Shown: positions 30,985 through 43,999, counted from the first letter of the stretch. The stretch: 64,000 nt of DNA from Parastagonospora avenae f. sp. tritici 18332-5 (GCA_022559985.1 JAFJTR010000005.1:1-64000), one strand, 5' to 3'. Numbers and translations are program-made. The notes: generated by a model not told the origin, from the sequence alone.

Positions 30985-33900
30985 TCATCGTCCCAAAAGA
31001 CCCGAAACCCAATTCGCCAGCCGTTTACTGCTCATACTGGGCGTGAAGCTAATCACGCTGTCTGCATCCGCGTCCTTGCGCTCGGGGGTGCGTGGATCGC
31101 ATGTGTTTGCGCGGGGGCGTATGGGTGTGCTGTCAGAACCAGAGCCGCTGACTCTGCTACGCAAACTGAGGGACTTTAATTTGCGGGTGTGCAAGGAGGG
31201 CGTGGGGGTGGAGTCACGTGAAGACGGCCAGGTTGAGTCTTCGCTGTGTGATGTTGGGCGAGGTGTGGAGTCGACAATGCGGATTGTGGCGGTGAGGGTG
31301 GACATAGAGGGGCTTGGGGTACTGCCATTGGATGTGTCCGTCATCGTCTTTGGGATCAGGCCTGGGGCGTGAGGTTTTGGATCTGAAGCCGTGACTTCTA
31401 GACATCAGCATGGACCAGATATAGATATTAAGAATAGCTGGGAAGGTATCATGAAGGATTTGCACCTTCAGATTCTTCCTTTGCGTCTTCTTCCTCTGGC
31501 TGCTCGGGTGCTTCTTCAGCGCCCTCGGGATTTGCTGCAGCTGCAGCGGCCGCGGCGGCCGCGGCCTCGCGTTCTCGTTCCATCTTTTCTGCCTTGGCTC
31601 GTTGACGGGCAGCTTCTCGCTCGGCGTTCTCCTTGCGAGCGCGCTCGTCCTTGGCCTTTCGTAGACGTTCGACTTCTTCCACACCACCGCTCTTCTTGAG
31701 CTTGCCCTCTTCGACAAAATTGCCTAGTTCTCGCTTGAACTCGTCGTCGTTTCGTGTGGCAAGCTCACGCTGTCGTGCCTTCTCAGCGCGCTCAATGGCT
31801 TCGAGCCTGCTTTCATGATTCGGCTGCAGAGCCTTGACTTCGCCGAGTACGCCGTCTCGAGCTTCTCGAGGGTCAACAACCTTGTCTAGAGCAGCTGCAT
31901 TGATCGCGTTCCGACCACTAGCCGAACGCAAGCCCTTCTGTCCAGTCTGCTCTTTCTCGGTCTCCAGATTCTGTTGCTTAGTGGCTTGCTCGACTAACTC
32001 GAGTGTCTGCGCAGCCTTCTCAAGATCATCTTGCAAGTCAGCAGCAAGCTCTTCCTGCATGGTAAGCATGTCTCTCTCTTCGCACACAGTCTGCAACTCT
32101 TGCTCCCAAATCTTCGTCCACAGCGGCTTCTCCTTCGCAAGGAAGTCTTGCAGTTTCTTGAGCTCAGCCGTGGCAATGGAAAGATCCTTGGCTGTAACCT
32201 CGAGTTGGCGAGGAAGGGGTCGGACACCTCGCTGAACAACATCCTTGCGAAGGTCTTCGACAAGGTCTTGGAGATCATCAACCCGATTGACGATCTTCTC
32301 CGAGTCATCCTGTAACGACTTCTTGCCAGTGTTGATGTAAGCACGTCCGGTATCACCATCCAGCGACGGTAGTGCAGCCTTGACAGCGGTCGACTTGACA
32401 GCATTCGCCTTTGTGCGAATCGTCGACATGCTAGCCTGAATATCAGAAACGAAGGATGAGTATGTTTGCCGTACTACGGCCAGGTCGCGGCGAAGCGATT
32501 GAACTTCGCTAAGTTGCGCAGCAGAGGTGATACTGCCTTCCACAGGAGGACCGATCAGAATCGGTCGAGATGGCAACAAAGCTGAGTTACGCGCTGAGGA
32601 AAGCGTAGGTGCCGCGGCGATGCCGGCCAATTCTCGTGCTGTCTGCTGCTGTCGTTCTGCTACGCGCTGTATGGTTGACTGTTGGTCATCCACCACAGTT
32701 TTGATGCTTTCTACCAAGCGGCTCAGACCGCCAAATTTGTCGTCGATATGGCTCTTGACTTCATCAAGCTGCTCCACGTTGAGCACGAGAACTGATCGAT
32801 CCTTGACATCGTTGATGTCTTCCAGCTCGTAGCGCACACCCGAAACAGGATCCTGAAGGTGAATCTCGGGCAATTCACCATAGCGATGGGTATCCCACGC
32901 AAACTTTTCGATGAATGCCAGCTGTAGGCGACCTGCAGACAAATCAAAGCCATCAGTGAAGACGTACTTTTTGATCTTATGCTTATACTGCAAAAACAGT
33001 GTGAGCTCTTTGTTAGGCTCCGGTGACTGTTCCGGAATAAACTGCTGTGGATGCGGAGAAACCGACTTCCCTCTTCGAGACCCAGCTCTTGTTGGTAGAG
33101 AAGCAGCTTTCAGGGATTCTTTGGCAGACAACTCTCCCGCGCTCATGCCCATGGGGTCGGACAAGGGACCGTTCAGCGTCGCACCAAGCACCGGCTTGTC
33201 ACCGTCGGTGAATGTAGGCGCTGGGCCAATTTTGTCCTCTGGGGTTTTCTGCGTGGGGCTATCTTGTGGTTCTGGCTCCGTGGGGGGAGCAATGCTTGGT
33301 ACCGAACTTTGGGAGCTTTCTTCGGATATGCGCCTGACATCGTTCGCGTTGTCAAACTTTGTTTCCACTGCGGGCCGTTGTTGTGTCGACCGTTGCCGAC
33401 TGTGCATCAGGGAGGCTCTGGTGCGCACTGCATTCATAGATTCCCTCACATCCCGACCCCTATTCGGCACTGGAGAGTTCTGGACTGGTGGAATCGCAAT
33501 GCCGTTGGTCCCAAGATGCTTCTGTATCTGGTACTGCGAGAAACGCCGTGAAGCCCTTCTCTCGAGCTCCCCGCCTCTCTGTAGTGCTGCAAATGCGTCT
33601 TCCTGCTTCGGTGGTGGCGGCGGTGGCGGGAAGTCGACGGCGTAGTTTGGTTGCGACGACTGGGGAGGCTTGGGCATGTCGTCGTCTGCTGGGTATGGAG
33701 CGATGACGGGCATCTGCTGTGCTGTGGTGCTTGAGATTGACGAATCCGAAGAAAGCTGGCTAGCTGTGGTGGATCGGTTAGCTTTTGGATTTGACGGCAG
33801 TGAGTCGTATTTGCTGGGGGACGCGCGCCCGGTCACCACAGAAGAGGATCGCGGGGGCAGATTGGGCCCGTTCTCGCCAAGTTCAGTGCTTTCGCCGCGT

Positions 33901-34565
33901 GCAGGAAGCCTCGTACTTTGTGAGCGTTGCTGTTGCGCCTCCTCAATGTCGCCGTTGCTGCCAATGCTGCCCTGCCGTGTGCCGCCACTGAGAGTGCCAT
34001 CCCGGCCCGTTCTTTGCCGTAACCGCTGTTGCTTCTTCTTCAGGCCGTGTAGGAGGTTGATGATGATGTCGCGTATGCGTGGCAGGAAGTTGTCGAGGCT
34101 TGCTTGCGAGGCTTCTTGGCTGAGTGTCTCCTCTAGTATGCCTCGAAGCAGTTCCGGGACATTTCCGAGATCGCCCGTGTCGACGCCGATGGCGTTGAAT
34201 GCGCGCGACGCGATGTTGAACTCATAGCCCAGGCGCACGTAGACGTCGGAGACTTCGCTCTCCGTGGCAGTCCCGCGAGACCATAGCGTCAGGGTTTCTT
34301 CGCAGTGTCAGCGGGGGCTCCAGTGCTGGGGGCGCGTTGGACGAACCGAGGAGCTGCTTCGTAGCGACTAGCAGGTGGGTGACAGATTTCTCTATCTGCG
34401 ACAGTTGCTGTTGGGGCTGCATCGCGCAAAGTGTTAGCTGCTGCAGTCGGGCTCTGAGGGTCCAACATTGGACATGCGGGCGGAGGGCAAACTCACGTTC
34501 TTAGGGGCACGCTTGTGAGACCCCTGCGAGGACCTGACAGAGGCAGATGAGGCCTCTTCGGTCAT
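30985..34565 (-). CDS. BUD6: Actin-interacting protein Bud6/Aip3
   Basis: Exon 1 34565-34497, exon 2 34416-34347, exon 3 34297-31466 with a proposed last exon 31397-30985 (1127 residues); without that splice the frame stops at 31449 (995 residues). The N-terminal block QIEKSVTHLLVATKQLLE, TLTLWSRGTATESEVSDVYVRLGYEFNIASRAF and the DIIINLLHGLKKKQQ helix are the conserved fungal Bud6 N-terminus. A long disordered S/P-rich middle follows, then the coiled-coil core (FLQYKHKIKKYVFTDGF to ELATRNDDEFKRELGNFVEEGKLKKSGGVEEVER) and an alanine/glutamate-rich helix. Bud6 is a polarisome subunit that binds G-actin and activates formins at growth sites. The last exon is inferred from a TAG acceptor exactly at the upstream end of a 138-codon open frame with C-rich wobble positions; it could instead be a separate small gene. 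Confidence 0.88.
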
Positions 34566-35753
34566 TGTGAATCCAAGTCTGGATGTGCTACGATGGAGGA
34601 AATGGGTGCGACGTGGGAGGAGCGCGACATGGCTCTCGGCAACGTTAGGGTTGGCATCGGAAACATCCATGGATAGCTCTGATACGGGTCCGCCTCAGGA
34701 ACGCCATCCGTCACGTGCATCACTCCAACTCCAATTCCGAGATCTGAGCGCATGTTTTTTGAGATGCTCATATGCTGTGCCTATCTCACCACTACTATCG
34801 GTTTGCAAAGTACGAGTGTGTGGCGCAGCAATGCGCCGATGTGTACAACGGCAAGAGACTCGACACCACGCGCTTCTGCTATGGTTGCAACAGAAGGTTC
34901 CAAACACCAGCTCTGTTGGCACGAAGCCCTGTATGACGTCCGATTGGAAGCTAACGGCCCGAACGCCTGAGGGCTCCCATTTGCCCCCGATTGTTAGCGC
35001 ATAGCTATGTGCTGCTGGACGCTATCCGACTAGTAGGATAATTGTAATGTATCGAGACTACCAGACATGAGCGCACTGTGGGGCCGACGCCTCAAATTCC
35101 GGTAACGATGCATTGGTGTTTGCCTGCTTCTGCAGGCAGCAGGTAGGACTGTTTGGCATTGGCTGTTTCGCAGGAGAATAGGGCACCTCTGCGCATAGTG
35201 AGGCGCATCCATTGAACAGCTCGTGGACAGTGCTTGGCAGCCTGCGAGTCCTCCGTTTGGAGTTCCTGTTGCGTTATCTCACGAGTTTCACCGCATCGTC
35301 CCCAGCGACGCACACTTGCACCTCCACTCCGACTCGATCCCGACTCTCTGCGCACTGCTCTTTCACAGCATCGCGGACCTTGCGACGGCGACTATCACAC
35401 GACTTGCCTCCACTGACCACCACTGACCACATCCCTTCAAGCCTCACTAGCTTCCGCAGCCACCCTGGTCGTTTCAACTTGCCGATCAGCCTCTTGGCAG
35501 TGCAGCAGTGCACTCGCATTCGACGTCTGGCTACTTTTCCGCGCACAGCCTCCTATAACATCTGCCAAACGCCGTCTGGCTACTCCGGCAGCTCCATTGC
35601 ACGTTATCCCAAGCCTCTCCGCTGCATTGAGGCTCCTGCGCTGCTCTCACCTCCTCAATACGGTCGCCCTTTCCTCCCCCGCCAATCGCTCCTTCCCACA
35701 ACCACAATTCCCGACCTGCCCACGGAGCTCACCCGCGCGCCATCTGTCCCTCC
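34566..35753. promoter_or_regulatory. Divergent intergenic region between BUD6 and PBP1
   Basis: 1.19 kb upstream of both genes. The half next to PBP1 (35230-35750) is strongly pyrimidine- and CACC/TCC-rich on the plus strand, a long leader or promoter. Overlapping open frames here are compositional. Confidence 0.5.
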
Positions 35754-38700
35754 ATGTCCACTGCTGCGACCGCGAACAACTCCTCCAATGCTCTGAACCC
35801 GGCCGTCTCCAACCCTGGCCGACAACTGAAGATGAGCACGACTGGCAAGGTCCTTGACGCACAGCGCAAGCCTGGTAGCCCTGTCGACGCTGGTCAGAGG
35901 TAAGCTTGTCTTTATTTGCTTCAGGCCCGCCTGCATTACCCCCAAACTCGCTCCCCGATTCCTCTTACCCCTCAATCACCACTCCCCAAACTGCATTGCA
36001 CTGTCCGGCCACGCAGCGTGAGCTTGTTGGACGGCACCTACGCCCAGCGGCATTCCCAGGTGCGACGTGCGAGCAGTCACAAGAATACACAGTGCAACAG
36101 CGCGATATTCCAACGGCTGCAATGGCTGTGCCCGCTACCTCGAAGATGTATACACTACTACCGACCCCAATATTTGTTTTCCTTTACATCTTCATAAGCG
36201 CCATGCTGACCACTTCTCTCTCACAGGAAGCCCCCCGCCCAAAAGGCATGGACCCAGGGCACCAACCCTATCACCCAGCGACCGTCGAACCCACCCGCCT
36301 CCAACGGTGTCAGTGCCGTCCCTAAACCTGCACAGAACGTGACGACCTCGCCCGGCGAGACTGCGACTCCAATGCGGCATCTAAGCGATCGGATGATGTA
36401 CCTGCTGGCCAACTTGACTGTAAGTATAGCGACTTGCTATTTGCAGACCATGTTGTGTGCTAACTAACACGACTTGTAGGGTCTACCGGGCATCATCACG
36501 TTGAAAAATGGCGAGAAATATTCGGGCGTGCTTTCAGGTACTTCGCTGGACCCGAGTGAGCTGCGCTATGTGTTCAAGATGGTGAAGAAGCTTCTACCGG
36601 CTGCCAATGCTCAGACGAATGGCTCTGGCGAAACATCTGAAGATTATGTTGGCGTTGGAGACTACCATGTCATGTCATTCGACATGAGCGACGTAGCTGA
36701 CTTCAATGTGAACAACGTGGTCCTAGACAGGTCGCAGGCGAAGGGCTCAAACGGAACCGCGGGCTTCCGCACCGACACTGACATCTCCGGCCACATGGCG
36801 ATGCGCGAGCGCAATTTGCAAAAGTGGGAACCCACCGAGATCGACCCCAATATGACCCTGGAGTCGTCTGGTCGCTCAACGGAATGGGATCAGTTCGCAA
36901 CGAATGAACGCATGTTCGGAGTCAAGAGCAACTATGATGAGAACTTCTACACCACTACCATCGACCGAAGCGACCCCCAGTATTCACAGAAGGCTGCCCG
37001 TGCCGAAAAGCTTGCGCGAGAGATCGAGGCCAGCAGCGCTATGAACTCCCACGTTCGCGAAGAGCGTGGGGGTCAGATGGCCGCTGGCGACGGCGGAGAC
37101 GAGGAGGACAAATACAGTGGTGTTCGTCGAGACGTTCCTCAACTTTCAACTGGCCAGCCCAACAAGTACACACCGCCAGCGAGACGTGCTCCAGTACCGC
37201 AAGCCACTGTCCCTGGCGCCCCTATTGATCCTGCAATCATCTCTTCATCGGTTGCACGTCCCGACTCTGTGTCTAAGCCAGTGCAAAGGACCGCAAGTCC
37301 CGCGGCACAGAAATCAGCTGCCCCTGAACCTGCGAAGGCTGGGGCGTCTCAAAGTACTGCAGCACCAGCCCTTCCTGAGGCATCCAAAGCCACTCTAGCA
37401 AAAGACGATACCAAAGCAGCATCAGTCTCGAAGCCTAGCGCAGACCAGCCACAGAAGCCTAGCAGCGCAATCAAGCCAAGTGTAGCAGCAATTCCTCTAC
37501 GAAAAACTGGGCGGCCCCATGATGCAACTACAAACGTAGAAAATGACCTTCTTGACTCATTCAAGCAGTTTTCTGCTAACGAGAAGATGCGTATTGCTGA
37601 GCGATCACGGGTCGTTGCGCGAGAAAACAAGGCCGTGAAGCTCAATGATCTGAAGAAATTTGCACTCAACTTCAAGCTGAGTACTCCTGTGCCTTCGGAT
37701 CTGGTGCCCATTCTTGCCAAGGATGAGAACAAGCAACAGGCCATCGTGGAGAGAGCACTCAAGCAAGCGCAAGAAACGAAGACCACCCCGCCAAAAACTG
37801 CAAGCACATTGGTCGACCCCAAGACTGCTGCGAAACCTGCTGCACCCAAGCCAGACTCGACACACGCTTCTCCCAGCGCCACCGTTGACCGGCAACAGAA
37901 TCAACGGGCACGACCAGCACAGCCGCCATATGCGTCCGCTAGCATGCGTGAACGCCCACAGCAGCAGCAAAACTTCAACCAGGCTCCCCCACGTGGTCAG
38001 GGTCTATTGAGCACTCGTCTGCAATTGAATCACCAGCAACACAAGCAACAAGGCGGTGTACCATACAACAATGTCCCACAACCGATACCACCCCAGGATC
38101 TGCGCATGCCCCCTACAGGGCCATCTCAGACCTCTAGTGGTGTTCAGACACCTACCTCCAGCGCCGCGATCAGGTTCAATGTCCGCGCTAGCGAATTCAA
38201 GCCAAATCCATCAGCAAATACCTTTCAGCCCGGCAACAATCCAAGCACAAATTCTAGCCCGAGGCCGACCGAGGCAGCGAGGCAAGAGCCCCGTAAGGCT
38301 CCTACTGCGACCAGCTTCTTCGGTGGTCAGCGCCCTCCGGCAAAGCAGCCAGCGACGAAGGAGAGTTTCAATGCTGTCGCGCGGATTCAAAAAGAGCTAC
38401 AAGAAAACAAGGACAAGCCCCATGGCGGGGACCTTCCTCCACCATACCGTACTCCCCCTACCTGGGACTTTCCTTCTGCCAACACTGAGAAGAGTCATGT
38501 GCAGATGTTCGAACATACCCCAGTTTCAGCACCACTTTCCGCGCCTCATAGCGCAATGAGCAACGGACCCATACCGCACCAACACCAACTGCCACCTCAT
38601 CTCCAAGGTGGACAGGTTATACCGCAAGGTCAAACGGCGCAGCAAACTCCCCGCGGTCCGCCAGGCCAACCCCACCATGGTCAAGGACCTCAACACTATG

Positions 38701-39456
38701 AAGCACAGCAAATGCACTTCTCTCACTCCACATCATCTGTACACCCCTCGCCTCGGCCAATGCATCCTTACATGTATGGCGCCCAGCCACAGCCAATGTC
38801 CGGATACCCGCAGCAAGTGCAAATGCCGCAATATGGCATGAGCCCCAATGTACAACACGTCGGTCTGCGTAACGGGCAACCCGGCCAGTTTATCGCTCCT
38901 CCGGGAGGACCACAAATGGGTGGGCACATGATGACGCATCAGCCATCCAATGGTCCTCCTATGGGTATGCAAGGCTACCCTCAAATGCAGATGTATTCGC
39001 CAGCTCCCAGCCAAGCATATCCACAATACCCAGGGCACATGCCCGGCGCACCTGGCGCAAATGGTTATCCAAACAGTCCGCGACCTGGAGCGCAGATGAT
39101 GAGTCACTCCAACTCGCAGCAAGGACACCAACAGCCGCCGATGATGTATGTGCCGGCGGGTGCGCAGGGACCCCAGATGTTCCAAATGCCGCCTGGTTCG
39201 AGTAGGTCCTTTGCCTGATGTTCCATAGCGGCACTCGCTAATTACCACAGTGACTCCGATGCGTGTACCCTATGCGCAGCCGCACCAGCCACATTATGGC
39301 TCGCCGCACCAGCACCACCAGTTCCCTCACCAGCACCGTGGTACCCCGAGCGGTAGCTACGCGCAGCCCATGATGCAACAACATTCAATGCCACCTCAAG
39401 GCCCACCGACCGGGCCTGCCAATCATGGGCCCGAGACTAGCGACGAGCCGAAATGA
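35754..39456 (+). CDS. PBP1: Ataxin-2 homologue Pbp1 (PAB1-binding protein)
   Basis: Four exons (35754-35899, 36227-36419, 36480-39201, 39251-39456) give 1088 residues. After a short N-terminal tail, the Lsm/SM-ATX domain is seen as MMYLLANLTGLPGIITLKNGEKYSGVLSGTSLDPSELRYVFKMVKKL. The LsmAD domain follows: DMSDVADFNVNNVVLDR, WEPTEIDPNM, WDQFATNERMFGVKSNYDENFYTTTIDRSDPQYSQKAARAEKLAREIE. The rest is disordered, rich in P, Q, M, G and S, with a PAM2-like segment expected but not pinned down. The family promotes stress-granule formation, poly(A) tail control and, in yeast, TORC1 inhibition under respiration. The first intron is long for this window (327 bases). The last intron (donor GTAGGT) adds a His/Gln-rich end; without it the protein stops 5 residues later at 39218. 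Confidence 0.94.
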
Positions 39457-40163
39457 AAGGTCACGGCGTCATCCGCTTCGCGATGATAGCGATGCGCTCA
39501 AGAAATACCGACTCGTTGGTGTGGTGGGCTGGGAGACCCCGCCTGCGCGCTTGCAGCACGTATCTCTCGTGCAGATGGTTTCAAGCATGAGCGATAGGCG
39601 TTGAATGGGCATGGCTGGCGCTCAAAATATGGCCGGCACGGGTGATGATGGGATGAATTGAGCGACATGCAGAAGGGAGAGATGTCCAGCAATATCAAAG
39701 GGGGCATTACAAGCGACCTCGGCCTATGCCCTTTATTGCGCACGGTACAGCCAGCCTTTTGCGAGGCGGAGCGCAAGCACTGCCCTGGGAAGTGAGCTTG
39801 ATAGGGGTACGAACTGTCGCTGCGCCTAGTTTGACAGATAGTCGAAGTCACGTATGACTTTGACCACGATAGGAAATTTTACAACCACTTCAAACTTCTT
39901 CTTGGCGTGACCTAATGCCTTGTCCTTTGTAACCAGCCATGCCCGCTAAAGTCATGTGTGCAAAGTAACATAAAGCACACGACCACGCGCACGCACCAAG
40001 TGATGCACTAGCGCGTCGCGAGACCCCAGGTTCCGCGTTCCGATCCGTCGGAACCTACTTCGCACTTCAGGTCCTACCTTCGCATCACACCTGCACAACT
40101 CTCAGGTGCGTTCTTCGATGTCCCTACGCCGTGGCGCAAATAGACGATCTAGAGCCCCATAGC
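39457..40163. other. Intergenic region between PBP1 and the transporter gene
   Basis: 707 bp holding the PBP1 3' region and the transporter promoter. No gene or repeat recognised. Confidence 0.55.
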
Positions 40164-41882
40164 ATGACCGACGCTGCTGCCGAACCGCTCATCCGCAACG
40201 ACCCGAATGAAGAGGACGGCGATGGAGATGTGGATGTGGAAGTAGATGAGAGCGCGCTGGTGGCACCGGGACTGTTCATATGGAGGTTGACGATATGCGC
40301 AGGTGTCAGTGGCCTGTTGTTTGGCTTTGAGTATGTCTTACATTTGAACAAACGATCTTCTACTCATGTTCTGCGCTGACCATGCGGCTGCAGTACTGGT
40401 GTGATATCCTCGACTCTGATCTCTATAAACTCGTCTTTGTCTAACCGGCCGCTCACAACTCTGGACAAATCTCTCATTACTTCTTCAACTTCGTTCTTCG
40501 CCCTCTTGGCTTCGCCGCTTACGGGCATCCTGGCTGACGCCCTCGGGCGTAAGAGTATCATTCTCATCGCAGACATCTTGTTTGTTGCTGGCGCGCTCAT
40601 ACAAGCTTTTTCGACTACAGTATGGGGCATGATCCTGGGACGAAGTGTGGTCGGCGCTGCTGTTGGAAGTGCGAGTTTCGTGGTGCCCATGTACATCAGC
40701 GAACTGGCACCTAGTGCATTTCGTGGGAGACTCGTCACTGTCTCAAGTCTCTTCATCACCGGCGGTCAGGTGGTTGCGTACATCATTGGCTGGCTGTTCT
40801 CGACACAGCCAAATGGATGGAGATGGATGGTTGGCCTCGGTGCAATACCAGCCGCAGTGCAGTTTTCCATGCTCTTCGTTCTTCCTGAAACACCTCGGTA
40901 TTTGGTGAAAGCTGGTCGCAGGGAACAAGCGAGAAGAGTCTTGGGGAAGGTTTACGGTCTCGGGGTCGGGATGGAGAGATTGGTGAACGGCGTCTTACGC
41001 AAAGTCGAAAAGGAGATCCTGGAGGAGGAAGACGCAGCTGGGCTTCGAAACGTCCCTCAAACTTCTAAAACCGGTTGGTCTTCGAAAGTCGCTGGAGTGC
41101 ACGACAATTTCTCCCAGCTCGTCAATGTAGGTGGAAATCGGCGTGCCCTCGTCATCGCATGCATGCTCCAAGGCTTCCAACAACTCTGCGGCTTCGTGAG
41201 TCTTCCACATTCCCCCTCCGATCTCCCACACTAACCGCCTCCCAAGAACTCCCTAATGTACTTCTCCGCCACAATCTTCCGGCTCGTCGGCTTCCACAGC
41301 CCGACCTTGACATCCCTCTCCATCGCCTTGACAAACTTCCTCTTCACCCTCCTCGCATTTCACTCCATCGATCGCACCGGCCGCCGCCGCATCCTCCTCT
41401 TCTCCATCCCAATCATGATCGCCGGTCTCCTCCTCTGCTCCCTCGCCTTCCTGCACGTCGACCTCAGCAACGAAGCCGGCTCTTCCACGCTCTCCGCCAA
41501 CCGCACATGGCCGCTCGTCATCCTCATCGCAATGGTGACCTACGTCGCCGGCTACGCAACGGGTCTCGGCAACGTGCCATGGCAGCAATCCGAGCTATTC
41601 CCGTTGCAAGTACGTAGTCTGGGCAGTGCGCTGGCAACAGCGACGAATTGGGGCAGCAATACGCTGATTGGAGTGACGTTCTTGCCGATGATGGAATTCT
41701 TCACGCCCACGGGCACGTTTGGCTTGTATGCGGCGATTTGTGGGGTGGCGTGGTGGACAGTTTGGAGGGTTTATCCTGAGACGGCGGGTTTGGAGTTGGA
41801 GGATGTTGGCGAGTTGTTAAGGAAGGGGTGGGGGGTCGAAGAGAGTGTTAGGGGGTTTAGGGAGAGGAGAAGATGGGGGTGA
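40164..41882 (+). CDS. MFS sugar/myo-inositol transporter
   Basis: Three exons (40164-40330, 40394-41195, 41247-41882) give 534 residues. An acidic N-terminal tail (EEDGDGDVDVEVDES) precedes twelve expected membrane helices. Sugar-porter signatures: GLLFGFDTGVISSTL in helix 1, LADALGRKS in loop 2-3, PETPRYLVKAGR after helix 6, QGFQQLCGFNSLMYFSATIF in helix 7, DRTGRRR in loop 8-9, ELFPLQVRSLGSALATATNWGSN and the C-terminal PETAGLELED. The spliced frame restores FDTG, which is split by intron 1. The GFNSLMYFS helix and long cytosolic loop resemble fungal myo-inositol (Itr-type) carriers more than hexose carriers, but the substrate cannot be read from the sequence. The first ATG (40164) was chosen because the frame upstream has no other ATG. 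Confidence 0.92.
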
Positions 41883-41969
41883 TTGAAGCGATTCATGTGC
41901 TTTGCCTAGGTACTTCGTAAGTTAGTTGGGGAATCCAGGAATATGCCAGTAGTATCTTCACTTCCTAAC

Positions 41970-42610
41970 TCACCTCATGAACTTCATCTCTCCGTCACGA
42001 TTGTACATAACGACCTCCAAGTCTGATCCAGAAGGATAAGTATCTGCCTCTGTACGGCTATCAGCACATTCCAACACAGCGTCGGGAATATTGTACTCCT
42101 CATGACAGCAACCAAGTGTAACGAGTACTTTCTAGATAGTTTAACGCATGGGTGTCGGTGGCGAGGATTCGGATGAGCCTGGACCTCTCATTGCTTCTCG
42201 TGCAGACTGTGAGATGTCTGAAATTGGAGAGCTTGAACGTACAGGTGCCGTAAACAATCAGGAAGGCTTCATGGTAGATTTAGCGGCAGAATAGGAGCAT
42301 CATGAGTGGATTAGCTCTAGACTTGGTATTGTTCTCATCCATATCTTCAAAACGCGCTTCTACGACAGTGCCTGAGGAGGCAACGTCGTAGAGCTGAAGG
42401 CGGAGCTCGCCGGGCAATTCGAGAAGTGGCAACTTTTGCTGACTGTACTAGGTACTGAGCTAGTACTTGATGTGTATTTTGGACAAGCCGGTGACCATAC
42501 CTGTGCTTGAAACTGAAATCGATCAGGGCTCGAGATGTAGAAGCTGATACAGCGATAATCGAGGAAGTCTGGCATTGGCATCACCTGCGAGTATATAGCT
42601 TCTTGGCGCA
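41970..42610 (-). pseudogene. LPAELRNRIYE-family copy 1, decayed
   Basis: On the minus strand, LLELPGELRLQLYDVASSGTVVEAR near 42435-42350 matches the start of the family, and IYHEAFLIVYGTCTFKLSNF downstream matches its YHEALAIAFGACTFDF-type core. Between them the conserved CRQIxHEA reads CR-stop-IYHEA, with TAA at 42282-42280; CAA to TAA is a C-to-T change at CpA. Further stops and shifts follow, but the end SDLEVVMYNRDGEMKFMR with TGA at 41970-41972 is still readable. The upstream limit is uncertain. Confidence 0.65.
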
Positions 42611-43384
42611 AATCGAGATCGCTGTGCTTGTAAAAGTGGGATTAGAATGTTGCCTCATAGACAAGATTAAAGGCGGATATCATTAGCTCAGTGACAACTG
42701 GTAGAGTTTATGACATAGTCACAAGGACTGGAGGGGCGCCTCTCTCCGGATTTCTGACACGGCTGCTGGTTATTCCACCTCTTGGACCATTGAGGTAGAG
42801 TGAGGTTTCTGATAAAGAGGATAAGACATGGCTACGAGTAGCTCGCGGATCCGATGATGTGAATCCGATGACGAACGCTATGGGTCATCGCAGTTCACAA
42901 TTTGAGTTTTGACGACGTTTTGATTCATCTTAAGTAGGATGTCTTTATCGATGTTCTTACTAGCCGACTCTCCACCTATTAAATCCCTATCGCTCCGTAT
43001 GCACTCGCTCGATACTCCCAGCATGTAATTCGTCATAAACTTTGCGTATTGTTGGGAGGCTCACTAGTGAAAGGAAATAACGATAACTATGAATGCATTC
43101 TGTACGATTGGTGTTGACTTGATTGATACTACTACGTGAGGGTGCTACAGAGGTGTATCTGATCTGAGACGAGTAGAGCCGAAATAGGATCGAGTCGGCT
43201 GTTTGAGCATCGTTGAGCAGCTGACGCACTTACCGATACTCACGATCCGACACGTGTGCTTGTTTACCATGGCTGAAGCGACACACATCTTCCAACTAGC
43301 TGCTTTGAAAGTCAGTGAAGGCTTCCAGGGTTATGTTAGTGGTGTTAGCACTTTTGCACTCACCTAGAAAATACCATGTTGCCG
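42611..43384. other. Spacer in the LPAELRNRIYE array
   Basis: About 770 bp, AT-rich. A string at 42663-42690 resembles a tRNA D-arm, but no anticodon or T-arm follows. No gene supported. Confidence 0.5.
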
Positions 43385-43999
43385 TCATGCTCGAACATAG
43401 AAACCTACAAGTCCGGCTGTTCGAAAAAGGCCCTTGCTACGGCGACCCAATGCTGAGCTGTCGGGCAATGGATCATGCACCCAATAATCGGGTGTCCCGG
43501 GAGGGTTATCCGACTGGCGTACTTCGAGACGCAAAAGATCTGGAAATATCAAAATGCCCCGGAAATTTCCTAGATGTTCGAACTCGTCCACATAGCATCT
43601 TGCCGCCATCCCAGAGACGACGATATGCTGTATCAAGCCATGGTCCTTATGATCCCCGAGAACACTGGGAAGGTCTTGATCGGTGATATCGAACTTGCAA
43701 TACTGGTACGCAATTGCCTTCGCTTCGTAGTGGACCTGTCTGCACGTAGTGAGTGGTGATAACGTAGTTGTCCACTCGATGGGCTTGGTTTCGTAGTCTA
43801 TATGCGGGCTATAAAGGTGGACAGTAGCTCCAGTGAAGACGAGCCCATAGATTCGGTTTCTGATCTCCGCGGGAAGGCGCAACAGAGGCGAGCGCATCTG
43901 GTTGCGCCGGGCGCTGCGGGTCGTTAATTTAGTTACTGACTGTAACGGAAAGGCGCGCAATGCTTACATAGCCTCTCGATGCAAATTGCCGAGATCCAT
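43385..43999 (-). CDS. LPAELRNRIYE-family protein, copy 2 (F-box-like/2EXR-type), intact
   Basis: Exon 1 43999-43968 (MDLGNLHREA) and exon 2 43913-43385 join in phase to 186 residues. The start NQMRSPLLRLPAEIRNRIYGLVF is the family signature, followed by a beta strand pair (ATVHLYSP), TTCRQVHYEAKAIAYQYCKFDI and LIQHIVVSG. Many Dothideomycete proteins with this LPAEIRNRIYE start are annotated as F-box-like, 2EXR or DUF7730 proteins; no biochemical role is established. Copy 5 has the same split: a short first exon before the NQ-S-P-RLPAE block. C-terminal similarity to its neighbours is low, so the end may be altered. Confidence 0.72.

Noticed and set aside
30645..31046. Proline/leucine-rich frames on both strands between LST8 and BUD6
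   Set aside because: They come from CCC/CCAT-rich composition, overlap each other and show no family motif.
42663..42725. tRNA-like string TTAGCTCAGTGACAACTGG
   Set aside because: Only resembles a D-arm; no anticodon stem or T-arm follows at the right distance.
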